DNA of 64,000 bases from Alviniconcha marisindica (GCA_018857735.1 JABMCL010003845.1:100001-164000); one strand, 5' to 3'; numbered from the stretch's first letter, positions 1-11,129 are shown. Program-made: numbers and translations. The notes: generated by a model from the letters alone, not told the origin.

Positions 1-139
1 ATTTGATAAAGCATGTGATGAGTCTCAAGGCTACGGCTATGACTGTGGTCTAATCGGTCAGTTTGGACCGAAAACATTTAAAAGTAGCGCGGAAGCTTGA
101 TAAAGCTGGCAGTAAAGTTGATCGTGCTGTATGCTGCAG

Positions 140-286
140 GAGTTGGAGGTGAACGTGCACGGCAACCCCACCCCCAGCTGGATGGTCTGTAGCGCCATTC
201 CCCTTCCGAAGGGCAGCAGCCTGGGCCCCTTCGCTGGCGACATGGTGTCCTCAGACAACATCCGCGTGGGGGACCTTATTGTCGAG
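140..286 (+). CDS. ZFPM: FOG exon a: start of PR-like domain
   Basis: Acceptor ATGCTGCAG precedes base 140 and donor GAG|GTGAGT follows base 286. It is 49 codons, phase 0 at both ends. It encodes a segment with LPKGSSLGPFAGD, the 'preset glycine-proline' stretch typical of the start of PR domains in PRDM and FOG proteins. Upstream exons, including the initiator methionine, are outside the window. Confidence 0.8.
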
Positions 287-3200
287 GTGAGTAAGGCCCC
301 TTCTTAATGGGCGACTTAGCTGCGGATCGCCCCGCTTGGTGGCGCTGGGCATATTTGGGGCTTTGACAAAGCTCAAGTCAGCTGCAAATGATCTCCCCTA
401 CACTAGCCAGGTGGTGGTGGGCCTATTTGGGCAGTTCAATGCTCAAGCCAGCAAAGTCGCTCATTGGAAGAATGTTTGTTCGCGAACCTAGTTGGGAGTA
501 TTCGGCGAACCTAGCTGGTTCTTAACTGGGCGAACGTTTGTTTAGCGAACCTAGTTGGGAGTATTCGTCGAACTGCGACGAAGCTATATCCGGGGTCCAA
601 AAGGTTCGCTCAACCAGTTCTGGGAACATTCGCCCAGTTCGACGAACATTGCCTCTGACTGGCTGAGAGCAGAGCTCTCCTGTGGATGAGAAGAAAGAAA
701 AATACAAATGGATGACGCTTCGGTGTCAATACTTCTCTCGCTTCGGAGGGAATTGCCCTATTTGTTGACTTGTGGGAGGCGCAGCCTTGTCTCTGGGATC
801 CAAAATGATACAGTAGTTAGTTGAATTACCTTGTGAGGGATGATTAAAGTATATTGACCTGACTTGACTTGACTTTAGCCTACATTTTGGATCATGCTGT
901 CTGCTGCGCTTCTGCGGCGCAAGTTGGGGCCGAACCTTGCATCTCATTATAAGCCAGTTAAGAACGAAGCATAGTTCGTCGAACTGTCCGAACCAATGTT
1001 CGGCGAAGTAAAAGTTCAATTAAGAAACGATTGTAGTTCGTCGAACTGTCCGAAGTATGTTCGGACGAACAAACATTTGCCCAATTAAGAACGGGCTTAA
1101 GGCTAATGTAATGTTGGTGGTGGTTGTTGTCAGAGTTCAGGAGCTGTGTGAAAGTCGAGGTGGCCGTCCTGGGCTTTCCGTCCTGACGAGCCTTATGGTT
1201 TCCGTGGACTTAAAGCAATATTGAACCATGCTCACGCATTTGTCTCAGCTTGTTCCTAATATGTCAACCGACATCCGGGGACGTTAAGCAAAACCGGAAG
1301 GAAGGTGGTGGTTGCAGCGGTGCTGGTGGTTGGTTGTTGTTGATAGACTCTGTATAATTATATACGCATTCAATCAGGTCAACGCCGAAAGCAGTCTTCG
1401 TTTTTGGTGGATCGTAAAGATGTTTGTTCCTGTCTCCATACTTCGGCTTTCTCACTCTTGTGTCCGGTCACACTGATCAAACCGCAGTCGCTGCTGTTTT
1501 ATTGTCATGTACAGTACTGTTTCGTCTAATGTCTTGTTGTTGTTGTTGTTGTTGTTGTTGCTGTTGCTGTACAACAGCTCACTACCCTGCTCAATACAAA
1601 TCAAATCATCAAAATTCCTTCCTTTTAGATTAACTGATATTAAGTCAAAATCTGCACCGTGAACTTTTTGAAAACAATGCACCATTCCTGCTTTCTCTGC
1701 TTCATAGTGTAATATCCCTTTCTATCTTTCATCACTGCTTTTCAATAAATGTGTGTGTGTGTGTGTGTGTGCGTGCGTGCGTGCGCGTGTGTGTGTGTGT
1801 ATGTTGTTATAGTTGTTGTCGATGGTGGTGACGCGTTTCGACCTGGTAGCAGTAACTGCCAATGTGTGAGTCGTCCTTAGGTGATCCTGTGCGGTTGACG
1901 GGAAGTTAACCCCACGTTAACCAAATATAACCATTACGTCACTGTTGTTTTTGTGACAGTTCCACAGCAAAACGGGGCATGTTGCTGTGGACGGGACGTT
2001 AACCCCATGTTAACCATATATAACCATTACGTCACTATTGTTTTTGTAACAGTTCCACAGCAAAACGGGGCATGTAGCGCGGTTAACCATATATAACCAT
2101 TACGTCACTGTTGTTTTTGTAACAGTTCCACAGCAAAACGGGGCATGTAGCTCTGGTGAACCAAATATAACCGTTATGTCCCTGTTGTTTTTGTGAGAGC
2201 TCCACAGCAAGACGTTGTGCTGGTGAACCAAATATAACCGTTATGTCCCTGTTGTTTTTGTGACAGTTCCACAGCATGACGTTGTGCTGGTGAACCAAAT
2301 ATAAAAACCATTATGTCACTATTGTTTCTGTAACAGTTCCACAGCTAAACGGAGCACGTTGCGCTGGTGAACCAAATATAACCGTTATGTCCCTGTTGTT
2401 TTTGTGACAGCTCCACAGCAAAACGGTGCACGTTGCGCTGGTGAACCAAATATAACCGTTATGTCCCTGTTGTTTTTGTGACAGCTCCACAGCAAACCAA
2501 ACATAACCATTATGTTACTGTTGTTTTTGTGACAGTTCCACAGCAAGACGTTGTGCTGGTGAACCAAACATAACCATTATGTTACTGTTGTTTTTGTGAC
2601 AGTTCCACAGCAAGACGTTGTGCTGGTGAACCAAACATAACCATTATGTCCCTGTTGTTTTTGTGACAGTTCCACAGCAAGACGGGGCACGTTGCGCTGG
2701 TGAACCAAACATAACCGTTGTGTCCCTGTTGTTTTTGTGACAGTTCCACAGCAAGACGGGCACGTTGCGCTGGTGAACTAAACATAACCGTTGTGTCCCT
2801 GTTGTTTTTGTGACAGTTCCACAGCAAGACGGGGCACGTTGCGCTGGTGAACTAAACATAACCGTTGTGTCCCTGTTGTTTTTGTGACAGTTCCACAGCA
2901 AGACGGGGCACGTTGCGCTGGTGAACTAAACATAACCGTTGTGTCCCTGTTGTTTTTGTGACAGTTCCACAGCAAGACGGGGCACGTTGCGCTGGTGAAC
3001 TAAACATAACCGTTGTGTCCCTGTTGTTTTTGTGACAGTTCCACAGCAAGACGGGGCACGTTGCGCTGGTGAACGTGGCGGGACACAGCGGTGCCTGGCT
3101 CGCTCTGCTCAGACCCGCAGTGAATGGAGTCTCCAGAAACACACTCGTCTACCTGGAAGGTGAGTGCATGGGTGCAACCTGCCTCATCTCACCTGTGTTG

Positions 3201-3632
3201 CATAAAAGGGCATGTCTTGGTTAATAATAATGGTCGGAGCTCAGTATGCGTCATGGTTTCTGTGGACGTAAAGCAACAGTCAGTCAATCAGTCAATCATA
3301 AATAATAATGCTGGTACTTACGGTGACTCGCCTTACAAAGATCTAAGCGTCTTTTGAAACAGAGCCGGGAATTAAATTAATTAGTTTTAGGCGTTATTTA
3401 TTGATCTGTTTAAGCATCTTGAGTTTGTGTCCTTGTGACTGAACCGAATCAAGCTGTGTTAGCCAGTGTTTCGTGTATATCTCTGGCACATCTCAGATTG
3501 TAGCACTGTAGCGGTCTCATTTTAAACTTAATTAAAGAAACGTTATCAAGATATGCCGGGACGAGCTTTATTTATTGCCAGAACACATGATCTGCATCTC
3601 TGGGGATAAACCGCTGCATCTGTATACTCCCA

Positions 3633-3699
<67 letters not shown>

Positions 3700-4191
3700 A
3701 ACCCAACTCCCAGCTAAACTAACCAAAGGCCGTTATGCACCAGTAAATGAAGCTGTTACTTAGCACGGTCTGTAATTCCTTCACCGAAGCTATAACCACA
3801 GGTCTTCCGTGTGCTGTGGCAGGAGGCAGAATCTGGTGTGAAATCGTGTCGGACGTTGAGATAGGCATGGAGCTACGCGCCACTTTTGTGTTTGACCTCG
3901 ACGACCTGTCCGTGGCGGACAGAGAGCTGTCGACGGCACCCTTGTCGCCTGTGCCGTCCGCCGCCGAGAGACCCCCATCTTCAGCGTCACCACCACTGCA
4001 ACAGTCGGCGTCAGCTCTGCAACAGCCGTCCCCACCTGGTCACGGTCAGTGAATTTTTCGCGCGCGCACACACACACACACAGACGCACGCACGCATACA
4101 CATACACACACGCATACGCACACGCGCACGCACACATGACACACACCACACACACACACAACACCCACCCCAACACCACACCACACACACA

Positions 4192-4265
<74 letters not shown>

Positions 4266-4289
4266 CACAACACACACACACACACACAC

Positions 4290-4322
<33 letters not shown>

Positions 4323-4327
4323 CACAC

Positions 4328-4403
<76 letters not shown>

Positions 4404-5165
4404 TGTGACACCCGCACACGAATCAACCAAAGCAAGACAACTTCCTTTGCACTCAACCCCTCCACCTCTCCTCTCTGTCTGTGTCTCAGCTACTGCCATC
4501 AGACTCGTTCTGTAAAATAATAATTGTACAAATAATGTACTGTCTTTGTACAAAGCCTAGCTGAGTTTTACAGATACAGATTTGCTATCTAGTTTTGATA
4601 ATAATGACAAACACAAACTGGGAAAGACTTGAGTAATCATGTCTGCTACAGTTGCTGATTGTAATCGGGGGATAGTTTATCAACAGATAAACTGATACAG
4701 AACTGAATTTGTACTCTGCGATGTTATTTTATTATCTTATTATATCTTTAACGTTATCATCATTTTATATCTTATCGTTGTGCGACTAAATCCGTTGCAT
4801 ATTTCTCAAGAAAACAACGCACTTGATAAAGTTAATAGCCATTTGAGAATAGGCTACATGTACTTCACTCACAGTGGTTGACGTGCACGGCTGTACCAGG
4901 TGGACTGAACTGACTTAGCAGTTCTCTTTCTGTCCTTGTGTGTTGTGAAGGTTGTATATAATGACCGATAATCGTAGTTTACACACATTTTTTATAATAA
5001 CAATTACAACAGCGTTTGTGAAGACCTAGACGTGCGTGCTGTGATGTGTGTTGATTTTACTTGTTTGTGACTCTAACGAAAGAATAGGTAAGTCATGTAT
5101 AAATCGAGAACCAGATTAAAATAATTAAACCAAATTAGAACGATAGCGGTCGTTCTGTTTCAGAT

Positions 5166-5196
<31 letters not shown>

Positions 5197-8100
5197 TTCA
5201 AATTAAAGTAAATAAGGTTAAACGAAGGAACAGATAAATGAACATATAGGTAAGATATGAAAAAGAGACTTGAAGATGGACACAGCTAGCTCTCTGACCG
5301 GCAAAGGATATTTTCAGTGTTTGTAACAATTGCGTACTTATTAGCTGTACAACATTCTGATAGATGTTCCAGTAAATTTACTCACATGTCTTAAGGCTGC
5401 ATAGATAGATAACTGAAACCGTGATGGTTGTATCAGGGCAAATGTGACGGCTAGTGAGAAGAGATTTCTTCATGTGCAAACAATAGATTTTTCTTCTTCT
5501 TTTTTTCTTCTTTCTTTTGTTGTTGTTTGTTTGTTTTTGTACTCAGCATATCTTGCGACTGATTTTCCCCGTGCAAAAAAAGAACAAAGAAACAAACAAT
5601 TCGAACAGCAGGAGGAGAAAATCAAGACCGACCAGTATCAAATCAGATTATATGGTATATGTTTGGCGCGTATCCAAATAGTATATAATTTTACAATCAA
5701 ACTTTACAAATGTTGCCACTTTACACATTAGTGCTTGCTCAGTTCCACCCCCACCCCCTCCGCTACCGCAACCCCCACCACCCACCCCAAGTGAAAAATC
5801 AAATGTGCTCTGTATATTTTCTGCAGCTGCCCTGATCTACGGTTGTCCTTTTTGTGGGGTGCGATTCAGCAGTCCGAGGACGCTGCAAGGTCATCTGAGT
5901 TACTACTGCTCCAAGAAGAGGTCGGAACACATTGTCAGCCCTCGGCCAAGGTCCAGACGCAGCTCCGAGAGCCAGGGCAGTCTGTCCATGCAAACAGGTC
6001 AGAGGCCGTCTGTTTGTAGTCTTTACAGATCTGACCACCAGGGCAGTCTGTCCGTGCGAACAGGTCAGAGGCCGTCTGTTTTTACTGAGCTGTCAACCAA
6101 GGCAGCTTGTCCATGCAAACAGGCCGTCTGTTTGCAGTCTTTACGGGTCTGACCATTAGGGCAGTCTGTTCATGCAAACAGGTCAGGTCGGGGGTCGTCT
6201 GTTTACGGTAGTTACAGATCTGATGGATACTGCATGCATTCTGTCCATGCGAGGCTGTCTTCGTGTAGTATTTACAGATCTGATAGCTAGTGCAGTCTGT
6301 CCATGTCAATAAACATGTCGTGACAGAGGCTTCAGTAAGTTAGAAGTTGATCAAATGAGGTCACGGAGAGTCATCAAGTGTTCATCACATGGAAGCATGG
6401 TTGATATAGAAATGAAATTAATGGAGTGCAGATGATATGAAAGTGTAGATGAGGTATTGATGAGGTGGAGGTAACCCAACCTATACACTTCATCTACGCT
6501 TCCACACTACCCGCATTTCCATACTGTCTAGAACTTATAGCATCCTTTGGTATTGAGGAAGGTCGCCCCAGGAAGAGTAGAAAGAAAAGCCCCACGTTTG
6601 TCTCATGTTCCTTTTGCTTGAGATATCCCGAGTTTGCTTCGCGGCGAGTACTCCTCTTTGACAATACAATACAATACCTTGTGTCCCAGACGTTGTGCGA
6701 CTGAAACTGGAAGTGGACATGGACGATATTCCTAGTTTGCTTAATGGCGAGGACTCCTCTTTGACAATACAATTCTGACAGTGGACATGAACGATATTCC
6801 TAGTTTGCTTAATGGCGAGGACTCCTCTTTGACAATACAATTCTGATAGTGGACATGGACGATATTCCTCGTTTGCTTAATGGCGAGTACTCTTCGACAA
6901 TACGATACTTATGTCTCATCTTATAATATCTTAATGGCGAGTACTCTTCGACAATACGATACTTATGTCTTATCTTATAATATCTTACGTCTCAGACGCG
7001 GTGCGGCTGAAGCAGGAAGTGGACATGGACGCCTCGCACGACGGGCCCGCCCTGCAGCAGTCGCCGGCTAAGGGGGCGAGCGGCGTCGGCAGCAAGCGAT
7101 CCGCCACAGCCTCCGCCGACAACAGCAGCAGCTCGGGCCGCAGCTCCCCCTCCCCGCCTCCCGCCAAAGCCGCCTGCCTCGACGCGCAGGTGTTCCAGTG
7201 CCCCATGTGCTCCTACAGGGCCGACAAGCCCGCTAGCCTCAACCGCCACATGCGCATCCACAACCGCCAGTCCCACGCCGTAGGGCAGCAGGAAACGACG
7301 ACTGCGGCGTCAGCGCGAGCGGGGTCTGCGCCGGGGACTGGGTCAGGGGCAGGGGCAGGGGCCGGTTCCGTCCCCAGCAGCGCCACCTACTGCAAGGAGT
7401 GCAACATCCAGTTCTCCTCGCTGGGCACGTACCGCTGCCACAAGGACCACTACTGCTCGCAGCGCCAGGTGGGCCGCAGCCCCGGCGACGCAGTGAAGGA
7501 GGAAGGTCCGCAGTTCGGTCTGATGGCGCCCGCCTCGCTGCACGGTGTGCCCGCAGACCTGTCCGCCGCCTCCTTCCAGCTCACCTCGCTGGGCCAGACC
7601 GGTCTCCTCTTCCCCCACGGCCAGGCCATGGCGGGAGAGGCGGGCGGGCTGCCGTCCGGGGGAGCGATGATGCCCGGGGGTCAGGCGGCCGTGATCCTGA
7701 CCGCCCCCGTCATGACGCCGTCCGGCCTGACCAGCATGGCCATCCCGCTGCCCACCGTGCTCGTGCAGTCCATCCACAACGCCGCGGCGGCGGCGGCTGC
7801 CCACGCTGCCGGCGTCGGGGCTCCCGTTTCTCCCAGAGCCGCCGCGTCCCCGCGAAAGTCGTCTTCCCCCAAAGTGTCCGACTCCTCGCCGAGGTCTGCG
7901 CCCGAGGAGGCCCACCAGAGCAAGTCGCCGAAGAGGATGCACGCCGGTGACCCGGAGGACTCGGCCAAGGAGCTGCCCCTCGACCTCAGCACGAAGAGGG
8001 CCGACGCGGAGGGCGCAGGCTCAGCTGAGATGCGCTTCAAGAAAGAGACGGAGGAGGAGGAGGAGGAGGAGGAGAGGTCACCGGTTTCGTCGTCAGCGCC

Positions 8101-10441
8101 GGCGTCGCACTCCAGCCCAGCAGCTGGAAGGTCCGGCAGCGTTGAGGGGTCGTCAGATCATCACCCGGGCCCCGGCCCCAGCCCCGCGCTGAGCGCCGCC
8201 ACCCCCACCTCCATGCCCGGCCTGCCCCCTCCTGCCCTCCTCAAGCCCTCCCTGCTGCAGGGCTTTCTCCCGATGCACCCCATGGCTGCCGCTGCGGGGA
8301 TGGCCGGCCTCCCCGTCACCCCTCAGGGCCACGCGTTTGCGGCAGTGCCGCCCGGGGTCAGCAAGTGCACGGACTGCAACATCATCTTCTACAAGCACGA
8401 GAACTTCCTCATTCACAAGCAGCACTACTGCTCGGGGAAGAAGCTGCGGCCCTCGGCCACGGCTCCTGCCCTCTCCCCTAGAGCGGCCGAGCCTGACGTC
8501 AAACCGGAAGCCCCAGCTACCACCACGACCACCACCACGCCGGAACCGGGGACAACGGGCCGGTCGCCGCAAAAGAGCCCCACTCTTAACAAAGATCACG
8601 GCTCGGGGTCCGGCGGTCAGACGCGCCACACGTCGCCAGGCCCCGGCGTGGTGAAGGTGCCTGTGCGAGGAGGGGCCTTAGTGGCCACAGCCACAGCGGC
8701 CACCGTGGGCCTGGAGGACGTCTACTACAAGTTCTTCTGCATCCCCTGCAAGATCAAGTTCAGCTCCGCCAGCAACCTGAAGGCGCACAAGGAGTACTAC
8801 TGCCCGCACGGCAAGAACAGCGAGCACACGGTCATCGTGCAGACGCCCAGCGGGGAAATCGTGGGCACCGCCGGCGCGGAGCAGCGCTCCCCCAGCAGCA
8901 GCAACGGGTCGTCGTCGCCCAGTCCCGGCCAGTACTGCTGCGGCCAGTGCCGCGCCACCTTCACCTCCTCGCGCCTTCTCAAGCTACACCTGTGCAGCGC
9001 CGAGGTGGCGCAGGCGTCTCTGCTGAGGTGCTCGCACTGCGACTACGTCACGCACACGGACAAGCGTCTGGCCGAGCACATGAAGGTGCACAACCCCACC
9101 AGCGCGTACAGGTGCACGCTGTGCGGTTACCGGGGCAACACCGTGCGAGGCATGCGCATGCACGGCAAGTCGCACACGGACAACGGGGAGGACTTCACGG
9201 ACAGCCACATGATCGAGTTCCAGGAGCCGCCCCTCGTCCCCATCCAGGCCAACAACGACCACAAGGGACCGCACGGCCCCGTGGACGTGGAGGCGGAGCT
9301 GCTGCGGCTGAAGAACGAGCCGTACAAGCGCAGGCGCTCCAGGAAGGCGTACGAGAAGGTGGACATCCTGGTCCCGCTGGACGAGCCCCACTCCTGCCAG
9401 CTGTGCGGCGAGTGCTTCGCGGACCCTCGATCCCTGGCCATGCATCTCCGCATCCACGAGATCGCCAGCCAGTACGTGCAGGAGCATTCCCGCTGCAGCC
9501 AGTGCGACTACGTCACCAAGTCTGTCGAGGACCTGAGAGCGCACATGGAAATCTCCCACGCTTTGATCGCCAGGGAGGAGAAGGAGAATCGCCCGGAGTC
9601 CACCAGCCCTGACAGAGCAGCCTCCTTAGAGAGGAGGGGTTACGAAAGAGTGTCGGGCTTGGAGAAAAGGAGCCCCGTCCGCATCAAAGATGAGCCCATA
9701 GACAGAGACTATGATCTCAGGGGCACGATGCCCTCCGGCTCAGTGAGAGACCAGTGCAGACGAAATGGCAGCGCACCTGAGCATTCGTTCCGGGACGGAC
9801 GAAGCGAAAGAGACAGCGTGGACTACAGCAGTCAGGCGGAAGAAAGATCAGGTGACGGCGGATCCCCGGGGGAAGACAACCCCGACGTGGGCTCTGACGC
9901 GTGTTCGGACAAAGCGGAAACGGTGCGGGTTAAAATCGAGCCGGGGTTGGTGGTGGACAGGGACGACGACAGCTGCAACGACCCCCCGCTGCCCATCACT
10001 TTCGCCACACCCCCAGCCACGTCACACCCCCCTCCGTCCAGCACCCCCTCCAGCCCCGCCTCCTCTGACCCCAAAGCTAGCGCGGGTCAAGCTCGGACCA
10101 GCCCCCCCACGACCCCACCCGGGCCGAGCCCGGCGGCTGTGAAGCTGGAGCCGGACTTCCCTTCACATTCCCTCCCTACGCCCAACGCCAGCCTCTTCCC
10201 GAGGTTCTTCGTGGCGCCTCCCAGCTCGTCCTGCGCTCCTCCGCCTCTCGTTGAAGCTGCTGGAGCTTCGTCTTCGCAGGAGAGAAGCCGAACGGAGGAG
10301 AGGGCAGGAGAGAGTTCCGCGGCAGCGGCGCCGTACTGCAAGAACTGTGACATCAGCTTCACCTATCTCTCGACGTTCGTGGCGCACAAAAAGTATTACT
10401 GCACGGAAAGCGCCGGGGTGGCTCCGTCCGCCACTGCTTGA
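140..10441 (+). CDS. ZFPM: Friend-of-GATA (FOG/ZFPM, U-shaped-like) transcriptional cofactor, 5' partial, five exons
   Basis: FOG proteins bind the N-terminal finger of GATA factors in the nucleus and recruit corepressors. Coding exons read as 140-286, 3039-3159, 3823-4044, 5827-5997 and 6996-10441. Their phases match at every junction and the total (4107 nt) is a whole number of codons, giving 1368 residues plus stop. Seen directly: a PR-like (SET-related) domain across the first three exons, CCHC fingers ending H-x4-C at about 5840, 7390, 8365, 8730 and 10335, C2H2 fingers between them, and PLDLS at 7976-7990, the CtBP-binding motif type known from FOG. The last finger (YCKNCDISF ... AHKKYYC) closely resembles the GATA-binding CCHC fingers of vertebrate FOG. 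Several PsiKxE SUMO-type motifs occur (VKEE, IKDE, VKIE, VKLE). The N-terminus, where FOG carries its NuRD-binding peptide, lies left of the window. Family assignment is firm; orthology is inferred. Confidence 0.9.
515..1100. mobile_element. MITE-like element with long inverted ends and a nested retroelement tail
   Basis: The left end (GTTCTTAACTGGGCGAACG, about 519) is mirrored on the opposite strand at about 1070-1095 (CCCAATTAAGAACGGG). Further inverted motifs of the type TTCGTCGAACTG lie inside both arms. Between the arms, 770-880 resembles a retroelement 3' end finishing in an (ACTTG)n run. It sits in the first visible FOG intron. The superfamily is unknown. Confidence 0.55.
1135..1280 (+). 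repeat. Dispersed repeat with 'GAGTCGAGGTGGCCGTCC' core
   Basis: A degenerate repeat seen again at 15225-15385 (+), 24955-25125 (-), 25890-25980 (-) and, in part, 61500-61555 (-). Shared blocks include CAGGAGCTGTGTGA, GGTTTCCGTGGAC and CCGACATCC near the end. It is probably the body of a SINE, because similar tail sequence occurs next to tRNA-like heads elsewhere in the window. Confidence 0.6.
1533..1802 (+). repeat. (GTT)n and (GT)n/(GC) microsatellites
   Basis: A trinucleotide GTT run at about 1533-1569 and a GT/GCGT run at about 1750-1802, both intronic. The stretch between them shows no gene. Confidence 0.85.
1905..3075 (+). repeat. Acceptor-anchored minisatellite, about 74-bp unit, about 16 copies
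   Basis: Each unit carries the pyrimidine/G tract GTTGTTTTTGTGACAG followed by TTCCACAGCAAGACGGGGC and GTTGCGCTGGTGAAC, then a short spacer. The final unit (3023-3074) is the genuine 3' splice site and first 36 bases of FOG exon b. Upstream copies are followed by TAA in the same frame, so using them would end translation after 12 codons. Distal copies (1905-2480) are more diverged and vary in length. Confidence 0.9.
3039..3159 (+). CDS. ZFPM: FOG exon b: middle of PR-like domain
   Basis: Acceptor TTTTTGTGACAG ends at 3038; donor GGAAG|GTGAGT follows 3159. Entry phase 0, exit phase 1, matching both neighbours. It encodes WLALLRPAVN and NTLVYLE, the W-L-x-L-L/V-R-P and 'N-L-x-Y' core of PR domains. 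The first 36 bases of this exon and its acceptor are the repeat unit of the large tandem array immediately upstream. Only this last copy leads into an open frame. Confidence 0.85.
3632..3699 (+). repeat. (CA)n microsatellite
   Basis: Uninterrupted CA dinucleotide run in the FOG intron between exons b and c. Confidence 0.95.
3823..4044 (+). CDS. ZFPM: FOG exon c: end of PR-like domain and linker
   Basis: Two acceptors fit the phase: AG ending at 3822 (chosen) and AG ending at 3801, which would add seven residues. The first gives a compact LEG-GRIWCEIVSDVEIGMEL join that matches the 'G-x-I/W ... I-x-x-G-x-E-L' end of PR domains. The donor is CACG|GTCAGT, exit phase 1. The tail is a Ser/Pro-rich linker. 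A 340-bp (CA)n tract starts only about 20 bp into the intron. Confidence 0.75.
4066..4402 (+). repeat. Long compound (CA)n microsatellite
   Basis: About 340 bp of CA repeats with scattered CG, TA and AAC interruptions, beginning just after the donor of FOG exon c. Apparent Cys/Val-rich and His/Thr-rich reading frames here are products of the repeat. Confidence 0.95.
4403..5826. other. FOG intron c-d, no gene seen
   Basis: AT-rich intronic sequence. The only distinct feature is a poly-C run of about 29 bases at 5168-5196. No coding or RNA feature is recognised. Confidence 0.6.
5827..5997 (+). CDS. ZFPM: FOG exon d: first CCHC zinc finger
   Basis: Acceptor TTTTCTGCAG ends at 5826. Entry phase 1 and exit phase 1. 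It encodes GCPFCGVRFSSPRTLQGHL followed by SYYC, a CCHC finger with H-x4-C. The donor ACAG|GTCAGA lies inside a tandem repeat. A second copy of the same donor at 6063/6064 is in frame and would add 22 residues. Confidence 0.85.
5975..6310 (+). repeat. Donor-anchored minisatellite, about 60-75-bp unit, five to six copies
   Basis: Units share GGGCAGTCTGTCCATGCAAA and CAGGTCAGAGGCCGTCTGTT plus TTTACAGATCTGACCA. The first unit spans the end of FOG exon d and its donor; the others lie in the intron. Units 1 and 2 both carry CAG|GTCAGAGG, 66 nt apart and in the same phase. Unit 3 has lost the GT. Later copies decay. Confidence 0.85.
6640..6995 (+). repeat. Minisatellite at the acceptor of FOG exon e, with a relic exon start
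   Basis: Units of about 68 bp share CTTAATGGCGAGGACTCC, TTTGACAATACAATTCTGA and GTGGACATGGACGATATTCC. The last two shortened units (6890-6984) run into the true acceptor at 6995. At 6682-6728 an acceptor-like GTGTCCCAG is followed by a copy of the exon e start: 31 of 36 bases agree by eye, encoding DVVRLKLEVDMD versus DAVRLKQEVDMD. That copy reaches a stop about 28 codons on. Confidence 0.8.
6996..10441 (+). CDS. ZFPM: FOG exon e: large terminal exon with ten zinc fingers and CtBP motif
   Basis: Acceptor TTACGTCTCAG ends at 6995; entry phase 1 makes an Asp codon with the preceding exon. The open frame runs to TGA at 10439-10441. Fingers by position: C2H2 at about 7195, CCHC at 7387, CCHC at 8365, CCHC at 8729, an irregular C-x2-C finger at 8934, C2H2 at 9028, 9109, 9391 and 9490, and CCHC at 10333. 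The ELPLDLSTKR motif is at about 7970-7999. An acidic Glu run (about 8040-8075) and Ser/Pro/Ala-rich linkers fill the rest. The exon is strikingly GC-rich compared with its flanks. One very large terminal exon carrying most fingers is also typical of vertebrate ZFPM genes. Confidence 0.92.
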
Positions 10442-11129
10442 TTCATTAAGTATTTGAGACGTATTCGCAAGAAAGAAGTCACCGGAGTCGACGGAAAGAC
10501 CTGAAAGACCTGTATGCATTTATTCTGTTGATTTATTGACGCTCAGCAAAATCAGACTCGTGCTGGTGAATCACACTGTGAGGGGGGCGTGTGCGTTATC
10601 TGTGTTCTAAACGGAACAGATCCAGAGAAATTTTGTGTTCTAAACGATTTCGCTTTAGTGGCACTTCGGTTTACCAGAGCCTCTGAGACAGGTATTGGCT
10701 GCCGTAAAGACTGATAGCCGAGTTATCATGCTGGGTGTTTGTTTTACAGTCAGAGAAAGAAAACAAAAACAGCTATGCTGAGGCATTTGACGCAGAAGTG
10801 CACAAGCAGCTGTGAGGCAAAGAGGGACGCGAATGGAAATTTGTACATGTGAACCTGAACTGAAGACTGTGGGACAGACCGCTTTGTTAATGTGTCCCTG
10901 TGATCAGCATCTGTGTGTCCACTAATGTAAAGGATGCTTGGGGGAGGTGGGGGGGAGGGGGGGGTTCAATGTGTTTTTCATAATGTAAACATGGGGGTGG
11001 GGGCAAACAATTTTAAAGGCCAGGGAAAGGAGTGGGGGTGGTGGGGGGGGGGGGGGGGGAGCTTGTTTTCATAAGTGGGGAGTCTTTGTTTTTCACTGTG
11101 TGAATGTTTGTTGTAGAGCACAGTGCGTT

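Noticed and set aside
1905..3075. CRISPR-like array
   Set aside because: Repeats are head-to-tail without unique spacers, in a eukaryotic intron, and are explained by duplication of a splice junction.
3790..4553. Cys/Val-rich open frames on the minus strand and His/Thr-rich frames on the plus strand
   Set aside because: They are translations of (GT)n/(CA)n microsatellites; the Cys-rich look is not a secreted peptide or toxin. The same applies at 17.5, 23.6, 29.8 and 58.8 kb.
7343..8629. Minus-strand and alternate-frame open frames within the FOG large exon
   Set aside because: High GC content keeps other frames open. The plus frame carries all the zinc-finger motifs.
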